Counted from the stretch's first letter, positions 16,248 through 27,708 are shown. The stretch: 64,000 bases of DNA from Pseudomonas violetae (GCF_023072615.1 NZ_JAKNRW010000022.1:1-64000); one strand, 5' to 3'. Notes: generated from the letters alone by a model not told the origin. Numbers and translations: made by a program.

Positions 16248-17134
16248 GTTCCAACAAGAACACTCCAGGCCAGCGTTTCCGCGATGCGGTCGCCAGCGAG
16301 CATCCGTTGCAAGTCGTTGGCGCGATCAACGCCAACCATGCATTGCTGGCTAAGCGCGCCGGTTTCAAGGCCATCTACCTCTCTGGTGGCGGGGTAGCGG
16401 CAGGCTCCCTCGGCGTGCCTGACCTGGGTATCACCAGCCTGGATGACGTGCTGACCGACGTACGACGCATTACCGATGTCTGCGACCTGCCGCTGCTGGT
16501 AGACGTGGACACTGGATTCGGTTCCTCGGCTTTCAACGTCGCGCGTACTGTGAAGTCGATGATCAAGTTTGGCGCAGCCGCGATTCATATCGAAGACCAG
16601 GTCGGCGCCAAGCGCTGCGGTCACCGCCCTAATAAAGAGATCGTGTCGTTGCAGGAAATGGTCGACCGGATCAAGGCCGCGGTGGACGCGCGTACCGATG
16701 ACAGTTTTGTGATCATGGCCCGCACCGACGCCCTCGCAGTAGAGGGGCTGGAATCTGCCCTGGATCGTGCCGCAGCGTGCATCGAGGCCGGCGCCGACAT
16801 GATTTTCCCGGAAGCCATCACCGAGCTGGACATGTACAAGCTGTTCGCCAACCGCGTGAAAGCGCCGATCCTGGCCAACATCACCGAATTCGGCGCGACC
16901 CCGCTGTACACCACCGAGCAGTTGGCAGGCGCCGACGTGTCCCTGGTGCTGTACCCGCTGTCGGCCTTCCGCGCCATGAACAAGGCGGCGGAAAACGTTT
17001 ACACCGCGATCCGCCGCGACGGCACTCAGCAGAACGTCATCGACACCATGCAGACTCGCATGGAGCTTTACGATCGCATCGACTACCACACGTTCGAGCA
17101 GAAGCTTGATGCGTTGTTCGCCGCAAAGAAATAA
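16244..17134 (+). CDS. prpB: 2-Methylisocitrate lyase
   Basis: 296 residues. Cleaves 2-methylisocitrate to pyruvate and succinate, the last step of the methylcitrate cycle. Isocitrate-lyase superfamily features: [18 protein letters not shown] near residue 45, LVDVDTGFG with the metal-binding Asp residues, and the catalytic loop motif GAKRCGHRP near residue 123. GAGGTGA precedes the start. Overlaps the regulator gene by four bases. A REPIN follows before prpC. Confidence 0.96.
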   Translation: MSSNKNTPGQRFRDAVASEHPLQVVGAINANHALLAKRAGFKAIYLSGGGVAAGSLGVPDLGITSLDDVLTDVRRITDVCDLPLLVDVDTGFGSSAFNVARTVKSMIKFGAAAIHIEDQVGAKRCGHRPNKEIVSLQEMVDRIKAAVDARTDDSFVIMARTDALAVEGLESALDRAAACIEAGADMIFPEAITELDMYKLFANRVKAPILANITEFGATPLYTTEQLAGADVSLVLYPLSAFRAMNKAAENVYTAIRRDGTQQNVIDTMQTRMELYDRIDYHTFEQKLDALFAAKK

Positions 17135-17144
17135 AGCAATCCCC

Positions 17145-17246
17145 CTGTAGGAGCGAGCTTGCTCGCGATGGTCGCCAACGATAACGCGGGAAACCTGATG
17201 CCCCGCGGCGATTGAACGTTTTTCGCGAGCAAGCTGGCTCCTACAA
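17145..17246. repeat. Class A REPIN between prpB and prpC
   Basis: REP TGTAGGAGCGAGCTTGCTCG and the inverted copy CGCGAGCAAGCTGGCTCC. The interior contains CGATAACGCGGGAAACCTGA, which is the reverse complement of the interior of the REPIN at 53629, so it is inserted in the opposite sense. May form an mRNA stem that tunes prpB versus prpC. Confidence 0.9.
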
Positions 17247-17282
17247 GTTTCCCAGACAAATTCAAGAATATTGGAGACAGCA

Positions 17283-18410
17283 ATGGCCGAAGCAAAAGTA
17301 CTCAGTGGCGCCGGGCTCCGTGGTCAGGTTGCCGGGCAAACCGCACTGTCCACCGTGGGCCAGTCGGGCGCAGGCCTGACTTATCGCGGCTACGACGTTC
17401 GCGAACTGGCGGCAGACGCACAATTTGAAGAAGTGGCGTACCTGCTGCTGTACGGCGAACTGCCGACCCAGGCGCAACTTTGCGCTTACCAAGACAAGCT
17501 CGGCAAGCTGCGCGACCTGCCGCAAGCGCTCAAAGAAGTGCTGGAACGCATCCCCGCCAGCGCTCACCCGATGGACGTGATGCGCACCGGTTGCTCATTC
17601 CTGGGCAACCTGGAACCGGAGAACGACTTTTCCGAGCAGCATGACAAGACCGACCGCCTGCTGGCCGCTTTCCCGGCGATCATGTGCTACTGGTATCGCT
17701 ATAGCCACGACGGTAAGCGCATCAATTGCGTGAGCGACGAACAATCCATCGGTGGTCACTTCCTGCACCTGCTGCATGACAAGAAACCGAGCGAGTTGCA
17801 CGTCAAGGTGATGAACGTTTCGCTGATCCTCTACGCGGAACATGAGTTCAACGCCTCGACCTTCACCGCGCGCGTGTGTGCTTCGACCCTGTCCGACCTG
17901 TACTCGTGCATCACCGCTGCCATCGGCTCGCTGCGTGGCCCCCTGCACGGCGGCGCCAACGAAGCGGCGATGGAAATGATCGAGCGTTTCTCGTCGCCGC
18001 AAGAGGCGATCAAGGGCACTCTTGGCATGCTCGAGCGCAAGGACAAGATCATGGGCTTCGGTCACGCGATCTATAAGGACAATGATCCGCGCAACGAGGT
18101 GATCAAGGGCTGGTCGAAAAAGCTCGCTGAAGAAGTGGGCGACACTGTGTTGTTCCCGGTGTCCGAAGCGATCGACAAGACCATGTGGGAGCAGAAAAAA
18201 CTGTTCCCCAACGCCGATTTCTACCATGCGTCGACGTACCACTTCATGGGCATCCCGACCAAGTTGTTCACGCCGATCTTCGTCTGCTCGCGCCTGACCG
18301 GCTGGGCGGCGCATGTGTTCGAACAGCGCGCCAACAACCGCATCATCCGCCCGAGCGCCGAGTACACCGGCGTCGAACAGCGCAAGTTCGTGCCAATCGA
18401 ACAACGCTGA
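17283..18410 (+). CDS. prpC: 2-Methylcitrate synthase
   Basis: 375 residues from ATG 17283 with GGAG at 17273-17276. Condenses propionyl-CoA with oxaloacetate. Citrate-synthase fold with the catalytic His in GPLHGGANEAAM near residue 223, His in GFGHAIYK near 262, and Asp in the C-terminal domain. The short length and these motifs mark the PrpC branch rather than GltA. Third gene of the propionate operon. Confidence 0.95.
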   Translation: MAEAKVLSGAGLRGQVAGQTALSTVGQSGAGLTYRGYDVRELAADAQFEEVAYLLLYGELPTQAQLCAYQDKLGKLRDLPQALKEVLERIPASAHPMDVMRTGCSFLGNLEPENDFSEQHDKTDRLLAAFPAIMCYWYRYSHDGKRINCVSDEQSIGGHFLHLLHDKKPSELHVKVMNVSLILYAEHEFNASTFTARVCASTLSDLYSCITAAIGSLRGPLHGGANEAAMEMIERFSSPQEAIKGTLGMLERKDKIMGFGHAIYKDNDPRNEVIKGWSKKLAEEVGDTVLFPVSEAIDKTMWEQKKLFPNADFYHASTYHFMGIPTKLFTPIFVCSRLTGWAAHVFEQRANNRIIRPSAEYTGVEQRKFVPIEQR

Positions 18411-18452
18411 ATGGTGGGAGCTACACCGGGATCTGAATGTAACGCAGATCCC

Positions 18453-18480
18453 TGTAGGAGCGAGCAAGCTCGCTCCTACA
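18453..18480. repeat. Single REP palindrome between prpC and acnD
   Basis: A perfect 13-bp inverted repeat (TGTAGGAGCGAGC, AA, and its complement). It is a REP pair collapsed to a single hairpin, in the 140-base gap before acnD. Confidence 0.85.
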
Positions 18481-18550
18481 CTGGAGTGTGGTGAATTCAA
18501 GCCCGGTACTAGGCCCCACCTTTTGAACACACCGTGACCGAGTCCTGACG

Positions 18551-21145
18551 ATGAACACTGAATTTCGCAAACCGCTGCCCGGCAGCCATCTGGATTACTT
18601 CGACGTCCGCGCGGCTGTCGAAGCCATCCAGCCGGGTGCCTACGACACCCTGCCATACACCTCCCGCGTCCTCGCGGAAAACCTGGTGCGTCGCTGCGAC
18701 CCGGCCACGCTCACCGAATCCCTCAAGCAATTCATCGAGCGCAAACGCGACCTCGACTTCCCGTGGTTTCCGGCCCGGGTGGTGTGCCACGACATTCTCG
18801 GCCAGACCGCGCTGGTCGACCTCGCCGGCCTGCGCGACGCCATTGCCCTGCAAGGCGGTGACCCGGCGCAAGTGAACCCGGTGGTGCCGACTCAACTGAT
18901 CGTCGACCACTCCCTGGCCGTCGAGCGCGGTGGCTTCGATCCAGAGGCGTTCGAGAAGAACCGCGCCATCGAAGACCGTCGCAACGAAGACCGTTTCCAC
19001 TTCATCAACTGGACCAAAAAAGCCTTCAAGAACGTTGATGTAATCCCGCCAGGCAACGGCATCATGCACCAGATAAACCTGGAGAAAATGTCTCCAGTGA
19101 TTCAGGTGCGCGACGGCGTGGCGTTCCCCGATACCTGCGTCGGCACCGACAGCCACACCCCGCATGTCGATGCGCTGGGCGTGATCGCCATTGGCGTCGG
19201 TGGCCTGGAAGCGGAAAGCGTCATGCTCGGCCGCGCATCGTGGATGCGCCTGCCAGAAAGCGTCGGCGTCGAGCTCACCGGCAAGCTGCAACCGGGTATC
19301 ACCGCCACCGACATGGTGCTGGCGCTGACCGAGTTCCTGCGCAAGCAGAAAGTGGTCGGTGCATGGCTGGAATTTTTCGGCGAAGGCGCTTCCAGGCTGA
19401 CCCTCGGCGACCGGGCTACCATCTCCAACATGGCCCCGGAATACGGCGCCACTGCGGCGATGTTCTATATCGACCAGCAGACCATCGACTACCTGAAACT
19501 CACCGGTCGCGAAGACGAGCAGGTGCAACTGGTCGAGAACTACGCCAAGACCACCGGCTTGTGGGCCGCTAGCCTCAAGGACGCGCAATACGAGCGCGGC
19601 CTGAGCTTCGACCTGTCGTCAGTCGTGCGCAACATGGCCGGCCCAAGCAACCCCCACGCCCGTGTCGCCACGTCCGACCTGGCGGCCCAGGGCATTTCCG
19701 GCCACTGGGACGACGTGCCCGGCCAGATGCCGGACGGTGCCGTGATCATCGCGGCCATCACCAGCTGCACCAACACCAGCAACCCGCGTAACGTGATCGC
19801 CGCCGGCCTGCTGGCCCGCAACGCGAACAAGCTGGGGTTGACCCGCAAGCCATGGGTCAAATCGTCCCTGGCACCGGGTTCGAAAACCGTCGCGTTGTAC
19901 CTCGACGAAGCCGGCCTGACCGATGAACTGGAACAGCTGGGTTTCGGCGTCGTCGCCTTTGCCTGCACCACCTGCAACGGCATGTCCGGTGCGCTGGACC
20001 CGTTGATCCAGCAAGAGATCATCGACCGCGACCTGTACGCCACTGCCGTGCTGTCGGGTAACCGCAACTTCGACGGGCGGATTCACCCTTACGCGAAGAA
20101 CGCGTTCCTCGCTTCGCCGCCGCTGGTGGTCGCCTACGCCATCGCCGGCACCATCCGTTTCGACATCGAAAAAGATGTGCTGGGACTCGATGCGCAGGGC
20201 AATGACATTCGCCTGAAAGACATCTGGCCAAGCGACGAAGAGATCGACGCAGTGGTCAAGGCATCGGTCAAGCCTGAGCAGTTCCGCCAGGTCTACATCC
20301 CGATGTTCGCCATCCACGAAGACACAGGCCCCAAGGTTACGCCGCTGTACGACTGGCGCGAGATGAGCACCTACATCCGTCGGCCACCCTATTGGGAAGG
20401 CGCGCTGGCCGGCGCCCGTCCGCTCAAGGGCATGCGCCCGTTGGCAGTGCTGCCGGACAACATCACTACCGATCACCTGTCGCCGTCGAACGCGATCATG
20501 CTCGACAGTGCTGCGGGTGAATACCTGGCCAAAATGGGCTTGCCGGAAGAGGACTTCAACTCCTACGCAACTCACCGCGGCGACCATTTGACCGCGCAGC
20601 GCGCGACCTTCGCCAACCCGAAACTGTTCAACGAAATGGTCCAGGAAAACGGCAAGGTCAAGCAAGGTTCGCTGGCCCGCGTTGAGCCGGAAGGCCAGGT
20701 GATGCGCATGTGGGAAGCGATCGAAACCTACATGGAGCGCAAGCAGCCGCTGATCATCATTGCCGGCGCCGACTACGGCCAGGGTTCTTCTCGGGACTGG
20801 GCCGCCAAGGGCGTGCGCCTGGCCGGTGTCGAAGCGATTGCCGCCGAAGGTTTCGAGCGTATTCACCGCACCAACCTGGTGGGAATGGGCGTGTTGCCGC
20901 TGGAGTTCAAACCGGGCACCGACCGTCACACGCTGGCCATCGACGGCAGCGAAACCTACGACGTCATTGGCGAGCGTACACCCCGTGCCGAGCTGACGCT
21001 GGTGATCCATCGCAAGAACGGCGAGCGCGTTGATGTGCCGGTGACCTGCCGCCTGGATACCGCTGAAGAAGTGTCGATCTATGAAGCTGGCGGCGTGCTG
21101 CAGCGCTTCGCCCAGGACTTCCTTGAATCGGCAGTCGCCGTCTAA
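18551..21145 (+). CDS. acnD: Fe/S-dependent 2-methylcitrate dehydratase (AcnD)
   Basis: 864 residues, aconitase-A family. With PrpF it converts 2-methylcitrate to 2-methylisocitrate by way of methylaconitate. The three [4Fe-4S] cysteines are Cys406 (TSCTNTSNP) and Cys472/Cys475 (CTTCNG). The swivel domain contains GADYGQGSSRDWAAKG near residue 740. The start ATG has only a weak ribosome-binding site. The acnD-prpF pair replaces or supplements the cofactor-free PrpD route, although prpD is also kept downstream. Confidence 0.96.
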   Translation: MNTEFRKPLPGSHLDYFDVRAAVEAIQPGAYDTLPYTSRVLAENLVRRCDPATLTESLKQFIERKRDLDFPWFPARVVCHDILGQTALVDLAGLRDAIALQGGDPAQVNPVVPTQLIVDHSLAVERGGFDPEAFEKNRAIEDRRNEDRFHFINWTKKAFKNVDVIPPGNGIMHQINLEKMSPVIQVRDGVAFPDTCVGTDSHTPHVDALGVIAIGVGGLEAESVMLGRASWMRLPESVGVELTGKLQPGITATDMVLALTEFLRKQKVVGAWLEFFGEGASRLTLGDRATISNMAPEYGATAAMFYIDQQTIDYLKLTGREDEQVQLVENYAKTTGLWAASLKDAQYERGLSFDLSSVVRNMAGPSNPHARVATSDLAAQGISGHWDDVPGQMPDGAVIIAAITSCTNTSNPRNVIAAGLLARNANKLGLTRKPWVKSSLAPGSKTVALYLDEAGLTDELEQLGFGVVAFACTTCNGMSGALDPLIQQEIIDRDLYATAVLSGNRNFDGRIHPYAKNAFLASPPLVVAYAIAGTIRFDIEKDVLGLDAQGNDIRLKDIWPSDEEIDAVVKASVKPEQFRQVYIPMFAIHEDTGPKVTPLYDWREMSTYIRRPPYWEGALAGARPLKGMRPLAVLPDNITTDHLSPSNAIMLDSAAGEYLAKMGLPEEDFNSYATHRGDHLTAQRATFANPKLFNEMVQENGKVKQGSLARVEPEGQVMRMWEAIETYMERKQPLIIIAGADYGQGSSRDWAAKGVRLAGVEAIAAEGFERIHRTNLVGMGVLPLEFKPGTDRHTLAIDGSETYDVIGERTPRAELTLVIHRKNGERVDVPVTCRLDTAEEVSIYEAGGVLQRFAQDFLESAVAV

Positions 21146-21200
21146 ATCACGAAGTGCGGACACGGGATGTTGAGTCCCGTGTCTGCTTTGAAGGAGCACC

Positions 21201-22391
21201 ATGGCTCACGCACCTCAGATCAAAATACCCGCCACCTACATGCGTGGCGGCACCAGTAAAGGCGTGTTCTTCAGCCTCAAGGACTTGCCGCCAGCGGCGC
21301 AGGTTCCAGGCCCGGCGCGCGATGCCTTGCTGTTGCGGGTGATCGGTAGTCCCGACCCGTACGACAAGCAGATCGATGGCATGGGTGGCGCCACCTCCAG
21401 TACCAGCAAAACCGTGATCCTGTCGAAAAGCACCAAGGCCGACCACGACGTCGACTATCTGTTCGGTCAGGTCTCGATCGACAAGCCTTTCGTTGACTGG
21501 AGCGGCAACTGCGGCAACCTGTCGGCTGCTGTCGGTTCGTTCGCCATCAGCAACGCGCTGGTGGACGCTAGCCGCATTCCGCAGAACGGCATTGCCGTGG
21601 TGCGTGTGTGGCAGGCCAACATAGGCAAGAGCATCATCGCCCACGTGCCGATCACCAACGGCGAAGTGCAGGAAACCGGCGATTTTGAACTCGATGGCGT
21701 GACCTTTCCTGCTGCCGAAGTCCAGGTCGAATTCCTCGACCCGGCGGCAGAAGAAGAGGGGGGCAGTGGTTCGATGTTCCCCACCGGCAACCTGGTGGAT
21801 GACCTGGAAGTACCGGGCGTGGGGACCTTCAAGGCGACTATGATCAACGCCGGCATCCCGACCATCTTCGTCAACGCGCAAGACATCGGTTACACCGGCA
21901 CCGAACTGCAGGGGGCGATCAACGGTGACCCGAAAGCGCTGGCAATGTTCGAGACCATTCGCGCTTACGGCGCATTGCGCATGGGGCTGATCAACAATCT
22001 CGACGAAGCAGCCACGCGTCAGCACACGCCGAAGGTTGCCTTTGTGGCCAAGCCTGCGGACTACGTGGCGTCCAGCGGCAAGGCGATCAAGGCCGCTGAT
22101 GTCGACCTGCTGGTGCGCGCGCTGTCCATGGGCAAGTTGCACCACGCGATGATGGGCACGGCGGCGGTGGCCATTGGTACGGCGGCGGCGATCTCCGGCA
22201 CGCTGGTCAACCTCGCGGCCGGCGGCACCGAACGCAATGCCGTGCGCTTCGGCCATCCTTCCGGCACCCTGCGCGTAGGCGCCGAGGCCAGTCTGGTGAA
22301 CGGCGAATGGACCGTGAAAAAAGCCATTATGAGCCGCAGTGCGCGGGTGTTGATGGAAGGCTTCGTGCGCGTGCCGGGTGATTCCTTTTAA
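21201..22391 (+). CDS. prpF: 2-Methylaconitate cis-trans isomerase
   Basis: 396 residues, AAGGAG just before ATG. PrpF-family fold: N-terminal KIPATYMRGGTSKGVFF carries the conserved Gly-rich active-site region, DWSGNCGNLSAAVG holds the catalytic Cys, and FGHPSGTLRVGA lies near the C-terminus. Isomerises the AcnD product. Located 55 bases after acnD. Confidence 0.95.
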   Translation: MAHAPQIKIPATYMRGGTSKGVFFSLKDLPPAAQVPGPARDALLLRVIGSPDPYDKQIDGMGGATSSTSKTVILSKSTKADHDVDYLFGQVSIDKPFVDWSGNCGNLSAAVGSFAISNALVDASRIPQNGIAVVRVWQANIGKSIIAHVPITNGEVQETGDFELDGVTFPAAEVQVEFLDPAAEEEGGSGSMFPTGNLVDDLEVPGVGTFKATMINAGIPTIFVNAQDIGYTGTELQGAINGDPKALAMFETIRAYGALRMGLINNLDEAATRQHTPKVAFVAKPADYVASSGKAIKAADVDLLVRALSMGKLHHAMMGTAAVAIGTAAAISGTLVNLAAGGTERNAVRFGHPSGTLRVGAEASLVNGEWTVKKAIMSRSARVLMEGFVRVPGDSF

Positions 22392-22419
22392 CGCAGTTCC
22401 CGACACAAACGCATAACCC

Positions 22420-22511
22420 GTGTGGGAGCGAGCCTGCTCGCGATGAGGCCATAACATTCAACAGTCTTGTTGTCAGTCATACCGCCATCGCGAGCAGGCT
22501 CGCTCCCACAG
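22420..22511. repeat. REPIN between prpF and prpD
   Basis: TGTGGGAGCGAGCCTGCTCG and its inverted copy CGAGCAGGCTCGCTCCCACA flank about 45 bases. This variant mixes class A (GCGAGC) and class B (GTGGGAG) features. Confidence 0.88.
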
Positions 22512-22606
22512 TGGATCGCATTTCAACAATAAGAAAGTTGTAACTCATCGAGATTGATCCCTGAACCGAGGTCCCATCAACGAACCACTTCAAGAGTGAA
22601 TCGAAC

Positions 22607-24091
22607 ATGAGCACCAACGTCGACCAGAACAACCGCCCCGACTACGACACCGTCCTGCAGGACATCGCCGATTACGTCCTGCACTTCAACATCGAATCCA
22701 GGGAGGCGCTGGACACCGCCCGCAATTGCCTGATCGACACCTTGGGCTGCGGGCTGCTGGCCCTGCGTTTCCCCGAGTGCACCAAGCACCTGGGGCCGCT
22801 GGTCGAAGGCACCGTGGTGCCTTTCGGCGCACGGGTGCCGGGCACCAGCTACCGCCTCGACCCGGTCAAGGCCGCCTGGGACATCGGCTGCATCGTGCGC
22901 TGGCTCGATTATAACGACACCTGGCTTGCAGCGGAGTGGGGGCACCCGTCGGATAACCTGGGTGGCATTCTTGCGGTGGCCGACCACCTGTCGCAAAAGC
23001 GCCAGGCCAATGGCGAGGCACCGCTGACCATGCGCGCAGTGCTCGAAGCCATGATCATGGCCCACGAAATCCAGGGCGTGATTGCGCTGGAAAACTCCTT
23101 TAACCGCGTTGGCCTCGATCACGTCATCCTGGTCAAAGTCGCCTCGACGGCCCTCACCGCCAAACTCCTGGGCGCCCATCGCGAGCAGCTGTTGTCCGCC
23201 TTGTCCCATGCCTTTGCCGACGGCCAGGCACTGCGCACCTACCGCCATGCGCCGAACGCCGGTTCACGCAAATCCTGGGCAGCGGGCGATGCCACCAGCC
23301 GTGGCGTGCGCCTTGCAGATATCGCCATGCGTGGGGAAATGGGCATTCCTGGGGTGCTGACGGCCAGGCAGTGGGGCTTCTACGACGTATTGTTCAGCCA
23401 CACTAATAACGACCTGGCGCTGAAAGCCGAAGACAAGCGTGCGTTTAGTTTCTCCCGGCCGTACGGCAGCTATGTCATGGAAAACGTGCTGTTCAAGATC
23501 AGTTTCCCCGCCGAATTCCATGCGCAAACCGCCTGCGAGGCGGCGGTGATCCTGCATCCACAGGTTCGAAACCGCCTGCATGAAATCGACCGGATCGTCA
23601 TCACCACCCACGAGTCGGCGATCCGCATCATTTCCAAGGTCGGCCCGCTGGCCAACGCGGCGGATCGCGATCATTGCATCCAGTACATGACGGCCGTGCC
23701 ACTGGCGTTCGGCAACCTGGTGGCCGAGCACTACGAGGATGCCTTCCACGCTGCGCACCCGATCATCGATGTGCTGCGCGAGAAAATGGTCATCGTCGAA
23801 AGCCCGGTTTACACCCGTGAATACCTGGAAGCCGACAAGCGCTCGATCGCCAATGCGGTGCAGGTGTTTTTCAAGGACGGGACCAGTACCGAGAACGTAG
23901 CGGTGGAGTACCCGATCGGCCATCGCAGGCGTCGTGCCGAAGGCATACCATTGCTGGAGGACAAGTTCAGGACGAACCTGCTGACACGATTCACCCGCCA
24001 GCGTAGCGCTGAGATCTTCGAGCTGTGCAAGGATCAGGCTCGGCTTGAGGCGACACCGGTGAACAGGTTTATGGATTTGTTTGTTATCTGA
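22607..24091 (+). CDS. prpD: 2-Methylcitrate dehydratase (cofactor-free)
   Basis: 494 residues, MmgE/PrpD family. [20 protein letters not shown] near residue 102 is the characteristic catalytic Asp-containing region, and [20 protein letters not shown] with [13 protein letters not shown] continues the signature. Dehydrates 2-methylcitrate without a metal. Coexistence with acnD/prpF is normal in Pseudomonas. Last gene of the operon; a REPIN lies beyond it. Confidence 0.95.
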   Translation: MSTNVDQNNRPDYDTVLQDIADYVLHFNIESREALDTARNCLIDTLGCGLLALRFPECTKHLGPLVEGTVVPFGARVPGTSYRLDPVKAAWDIGCIVRWLDYNDTWLAAEWGHPSDNLGGILAVADHLSQKRQANGEAPLTMRAVLEAMIMAHEIQGVIALENSFNRVGLDHVILVKVASTALTAKLLGAHREQLLSALSHAFADGQALRTYRHAPNAGSRKSWAAGDATSRGVRLADIAMRGEMGIPGVLTARQWGFYDVLFSHTNNDLALKAEDKRAFSFSRPYGSYVMENVLFKISFPAEFHAQTACEAAVILHPQVRNRLHEIDRIVITTHESAIRIISKVGPLANAADRDHCIQYMTAVPLAFGNLVAEHYEDAFHAAHPIIDVLREKMVIVESPVYTREYLEADKRSIANAVQVFFKDGTSTENVAVEYPIGHRRRRAEGIPLLEDKFRTNLLTRFTRQRSAEIFELCKDQARLEATPVNRFMDLFVI

Positions 24092-24110
24092 GGGACCGCG
24101 TTATCGTTCA

Positions 24111-24185
24111 ATCGCTAGCAGGCTAGCTCCCACAGTTGATCTGTGTGCACCGCAGATTCCCTGTGGGAGCCAGCCTGCTGGCGAT
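24111..24185. repeat. Class B REPIN between prpD and ppsR
   Basis: ATCGCTAGCAGGCTAGCTCC and the inverted TGTGGGAGCCAGCCTGCTGG, then CGAT. It lies between convergent genes, and no separate terminator was seen there. Confidence 0.85.
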
Positions 24186-24209
24186 GAGGCCGGAACAGGC
24201 AATGGAGAA

Positions 24210-25028
24210 TTACTTGAAGCGCCGCTCAACCCCTTTCTCCACCAGGATCTTCGCCGAAATCTCTTCAACCGAAAAATGCGTGGAATTGATGTGCGGGATG
24301 TTCTCGCGACGAAACAGGTTTTCGACCTCGCGCACTTCGAATTCGCACTGGGCGTAACTCGAATAGCGGCTGTTGGGCTTGCGCTCGTTGCGGATGGCCG
24401 TCAGGCGGTCCGGGTCGATGGTCAGGCCGAACAGCTTGTGCTGGTGAGCGCGCAGGGCGTTGGGCAGTTGCAGGCGTTCCATGTCGTCTTCGGTCAGCGG
24501 GTAGTTGGCCGCGCGAATGCCGAATTGCATGGCCATGTACAGGCAGGTCGGGGTCTTGCCGCAGCGCGAGACGCCCACCAGGATCAGGTCGGCCTTATCG
24601 TAGTAGTGCGTGCGGGCACCGTCGTCGTTGTCCAGGGCGAAGTTCACCGCCTCGATGCGCTCCATGTAGTTGGAGTTGGTGCCGATCGAATGGGATTTGC
24701 CGACGGTGTAGGAAGAATGCTCGGTCAGTTCCTGTTCCAACGGCGCCAGGAAGGTCGAGAAAATGTCGATCATGAAACCATTGGAGGTGGCGAGGATCTC
24801 ACGAATGTCCTGATTGACGATGGTGTCGAAGATGATCGGCCGGAAGCCGTCGGTTTCGGCGGCTTTGTTGATTTGTTGTACCATGGCCCGCGCTTTATCC
24901 ACGTTGTCGATGTACGGTCGCGTGAATTTGCTGAAGGTTATGTTTTCGAACTGTGCCAGAAGGCTTTGGCCCAGGGTTTCGGCGGTGATGCCGGTGCCGT
25001 CGGAAATAAAGAAAGCAGATCGTTTCAT
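24210..25028 (-). CDS. ppsR: PEP synthase regulatory protein (kinase/pyrophosphorylase)
   Basis: 272 residues from ATG 25026-25028, giving the family N-terminus [22 protein letters not shown]299 family: the P-loop is [15 protein letters not shown] near residue 152. It phosphorylates and dephosphorylates a threonine of PEP synthase (ADP-dependent inactivation, Pi-dependent activation). The divergent neighbour is its target ppsA, with 174 bases between the starts. Confidence 0.94.
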   Translation of the reverse strand: MKRSAFFISDGTGITAETLGQSLLAQFENITFSKFTRPYIDNVDKARAMVQQINKAAETDGFRPIIFDTIVNQDIREILATSNGFMIDIFSTFLAPLEQELTEHSSYTVGKSHSIGTNSNYMERIEAVNFALDNDDGARTHYYDKADLILVGVSRCGKTPTCLYMAMQFGIRAANYPLTEDDMERLQLPNALRAHQHKLFGLTIDPDRLTAIRNERKPNSRYSSYAQCEFEVREVENLFRRENIPHINSTHFSVEEISAKILVEKGVERRFK

Positions 25029-25202
25029 TTGCACCTTGGGCCTTAAGCTAATGATCATTCTTGGATATGATAGGCGCGATTTGTCGGCCGCCAATGGCCC
25101 GCATTCTCACTTATTTTCCAGGTCCAGGCCATACAGCCGGAAAACGCCCCTCAGGGCAGCCGGTTTCTGAGCTTTTCCAACACAGTTAGTGGAGAGATCA
25201 CC

Positions 25203-27578
25203 TTGGTAGAGTACGTAGTTTCCCTCGATAAGCTCGGCAAACACGATGTTGAGCATGTGGGGGGCAAGAACGCATCCCTGGGCGAGATGATCAGCAATCT
25301 TGCAGGTGCCGGTGTTTCGGTGCCCGGTGGCTTCGCCACGACAGCTCAGGCTTATCGTGATTTTCTCGAACTCAGCGGCCTGAACGATCAGATCCACGCC
25401 GCCCTCGACGCTCTTGACGTCGACGATGTCAACGCCCTCGCCAAGACCGGCGCCCAGATCCGTAGTTGGATCATGGAAGCCGAGTTCCCCGAGAAGCTCA
25501 ACGCCGAGATCCGCACCGCGTTCGCCGCGCTGTCGGCCGGCAACCCTGACATGGCCGTGGCCGTGCGCTCTTCCGCGACTGCCGAAGACCTGCCGGATGC
25601 ATCCTTTGCCGGTCAGCAGGAAACCTTCCTGAACATCCGTGGTGTCGAAAACGTCATTCGCGCCGCCAAAGAGGTGTTCGCTTCGCTGTTCAACGACCGT
25701 GCGATTTCCTACCGCGTACACCAGGGCTTCGACCACAAGCTGGTGGCCCTGTCGGCTGGCGTGCAGCGCATGGTCCGTTCCGAAACCGGCACCGCCGGCG
25801 TGATGTTCACCCTCGATACCGAATCGGGCTTCCGTGACGTGGTGTTCATCACCGGCGCCTACGGCCTGGGTGAAACCGTCGTACAAGGCGCGGTGAACCC
25901 GGATGAGTTCTATGTCCACAAAGGCACGCTGGAGGCGGGTCGTCCGGCCATCCTGCGCCGCAACCTGGGCAGCAAGGCCATCAAGATGATCTACGGCGAA
26001 GTCGCCACGGCCGGCAAGTCGGTGAAAACCATCGACGTCGACAAGGCTGATCGCGCGCGTTTCTGCCTCAGCGACGCCGAAGTCAGCGAGCTGGCCAAGC
26101 AGGCGATGATCATCGAGAAGCACTACCAGTGCCCGATGGACATCGAGTGGGCCAAAGACGGTGACGACGGCAAGCTCTACATCGTGCAGGCCCGTCCGGA
26201 AACCGTGAAGAGCCGTACCCAGGCCAACGTCATGGAACGTTACCTGTTGAAAGAAACCGGCACCGTGCTGGTTGAAGGTCGTGCCATCGGCCAGCGCATC
26301 GGCGCGGGCAAGGTGCGCATCATCAAGGACGTGTCCGAGATGGACAAGGTCCAGCCAGGCGACGTACTGGTTTCCGACATGACCGACCCGGACTGGGAAC
26401 CGGTCATGAAGCGCGCCAGCGCCATCGTCACCAACCGTGGTGGTCGTACCTGCCACGCGGCGATCATCGCTCGCGAACTGGGGATCCCGGCCGTGGTCGG
26501 TTGCGGCAACGCCACCCAGCTGTTGAAAGATGGCCAGGGCGTGACCGTTTCCTGCGCGGAAGGCGACACCGGCTACATCTTTGAAGGCGAACTGGGCTTC
26601 GACATCAAGAAAAACTCCGTTGATGCCATGCCTGATCTGCCGTTCAAGATCATGATGAACGTCGGCAACCCGGACCGTGCATTCGACTTCGCGCAACTGC
26701 CGAACGCCGGTGTGGGCCTGGCCCGTCTGGAATTCATCATCAACCGCATGATCGGCGTGCACCCCAAGGCCCTGTTGAACTACGACGGCCTGCCGCAGGA
26801 CATCAAGGACAGCGTCGACAAGCGCATCGCCGGTTACAACGATCCGGTCGATTTTTACGTCGACAAGCTGGTTGAAGGCATCAGTACCCTGGCCGCCGCG
26901 TTCACCCCGAAAAAGGTCATCGTGCGCTTGTCGGACTTCAAGTCCAACGAATACGCGAACCTGATCGGGGGCAAGCTCTACGAGCCGGAAGAAGAAAACC
27001 CGATGCTGGGCTTCCGTGGCGCCTCGCGTTACATCAGCGAGTCGTTCCGTGACTGCTTCGAGCTCGAGTGCCGTGCCCTCAAGCGTGTGCGCAACGAGAT
27101 GGGCCTGACCAACGTCGAAATCATGGTGCCATTCGTCCGTACCTTGGGCGAGGCGAGCCAGGTGATCGATCTGCTGGCCGAAAATGGCCTGGCCCGCGGC
27201 GAGAACGGTCTGCGCATCATCATGATGTGCGAACTGCCATCCAACGCGATCCTCGCTGAAGAGTTCCTCGAGTTCTTCGACGGCTTCTCCATCGGTTCCA
27301 ACGACCTGACCCAGCTGACCCTGGGTCTGGATCGTGACTCCGGGATCATCGCGCACCTGTTCGACGAGCGTAACCCCGCAGTGAAGAAGCTGCTGGCCAA
27401 CGCCATCGCCGCGTGCAACAAGGCCGGCAAGTACATCGGCATTTGCGGTCAGGGCCCTTCGGATCACCCGGACCTGGCCAAGTGGCTGATGGAGCAGGGC
27501 ATCGAAAGCGTTTCGCTGAACCCGGACTCCGTGCTGGAAACCTGGTTCTTCCTGGCGGAAGGCCAAGCATCTGCTTGA
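25203..27578 (+). CDS. ppsA: Phosphoenolpyruvate synthase
   Basis: 791 residues, TTG start at 25203 with GGAGAG at 25191-25196. No better ATG gives the conserved N-terminus [15 protein letters not shown]. Converts pyruvate + ATP + water to PEP + AMP + Pi for gluconeogenesis. ATP-grasp domain ([31 protein letters not shown]), phosphohistidine domain ([20 protein letters not shown], catalytic His), and TIM-barrel PEP domain ([14 protein letters not shown]). Pairs functionally with the propionate operon, whose pyruvate product needs this enzyme for gluconeogenesis. Confidence 0.97.
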   Translation: MVEYVVSLDKLGKHDVEHVGGKNASLGEMISNLAGAGVSVPGGFATTAQAYRDFLELSGLNDQIHAALDALDVDDVNALAKTGAQIRSWIMEAEFPEKLNAEIRTAFAALSAGNPDMAVAVRSSATAEDLPDASFAGQQETFLNIRGVENVIRAAKEVFASLFNDRAISYRVHQGFDHKLVALSAGVQRMVRSETGTAGVMFTLDTESGFRDVVFITGAYGLGETVVQGAVNPDEFYVHKGTLEAGRPAILRRNLGSKAIKMIYGEVATAGKSVKTIDVDKADRARFCLSDAEVSELAKQAMIIEKHYQCPMDIEWAKDGDDGKLYIVQARPETVKSRTQANVMERYLLKETGTVLVEGRAIGQRIGAGKVRIIKDVSEMDKVQPGDVLVSDMTDPDWEPVMKRASAIVTNRGGRTCHAAIIARELGIPAVVGCGNATQLLKDGQGVTVSCAEGDTGYIFEGELGFDIKKNSVDAMPDLPFKIMMNVGNPDRAFDFAQLPNAGVGLARLEFIINRMIGVHPKALLNYDGLPQDIKDSVDKRIAGYNDPVDFYVDKLVEGISTLAAAFTPKKVIVRLSDFKSNEYANLIGGKLYEPEEENPMLGFRGASRYISESFRDCFELECRALKRVRNEMGLTNVEIMVPFVRTLGEASQVIDLLAENGLARGENGLRIIMMCELPSNAILAEEFLEFFDGFSIGSNDLTQLTLGLDRDSGIIAHLFDERNPAVKKLLANAIAACNKAGKYIGICGQGPSDHPDLAKWLMEQGIESVSLNPDSVLETWFFLAEGQASA

Positions 27579-27586
27579 TTGAGGTG

Positions 27587-27687
27587 TTGTAGGAGCGAGC
27601 TCGCTCGCGAAGGACGTTAACGATGACGCGTTCATCCTGGATAAGCGTGGTGTCCAGAAGTTCTTCGCGAGCAAGCTCGCTCCTACA
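27587..27687. repeat. Class A REPIN after ppsA
   Basis: TTGTAGGAGCGAGCTCGCTC and the inverted GCGAGCAAGCTCGCTCCTAC. The interior contains GGACGTTAACGATGACGCG, the reverse of the interior seen elsewhere. Directly follows the ppsA stop. Confidence 0.9.
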
Positions 27688-27708
27688 GATATCGCGTAAT
27701 TTCATGTA

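Noticed and set aside
18453-18480. REP palindrome as a terminator between prpC and acnD
   Set aside because: Stem is strong but no T run follows on either strand; it matches the REP family.
19619-21202. Minus-strand 527-codon frame in acnD
   Set aside because: Shadow of acnD in high-GC DNA.
25107-27674. Long open frame (855 codons) antisense to ppsA
   Set aside because: High-GC codon shadow; ppsA has all family motifs and the antisense frame has no recognisable domain.
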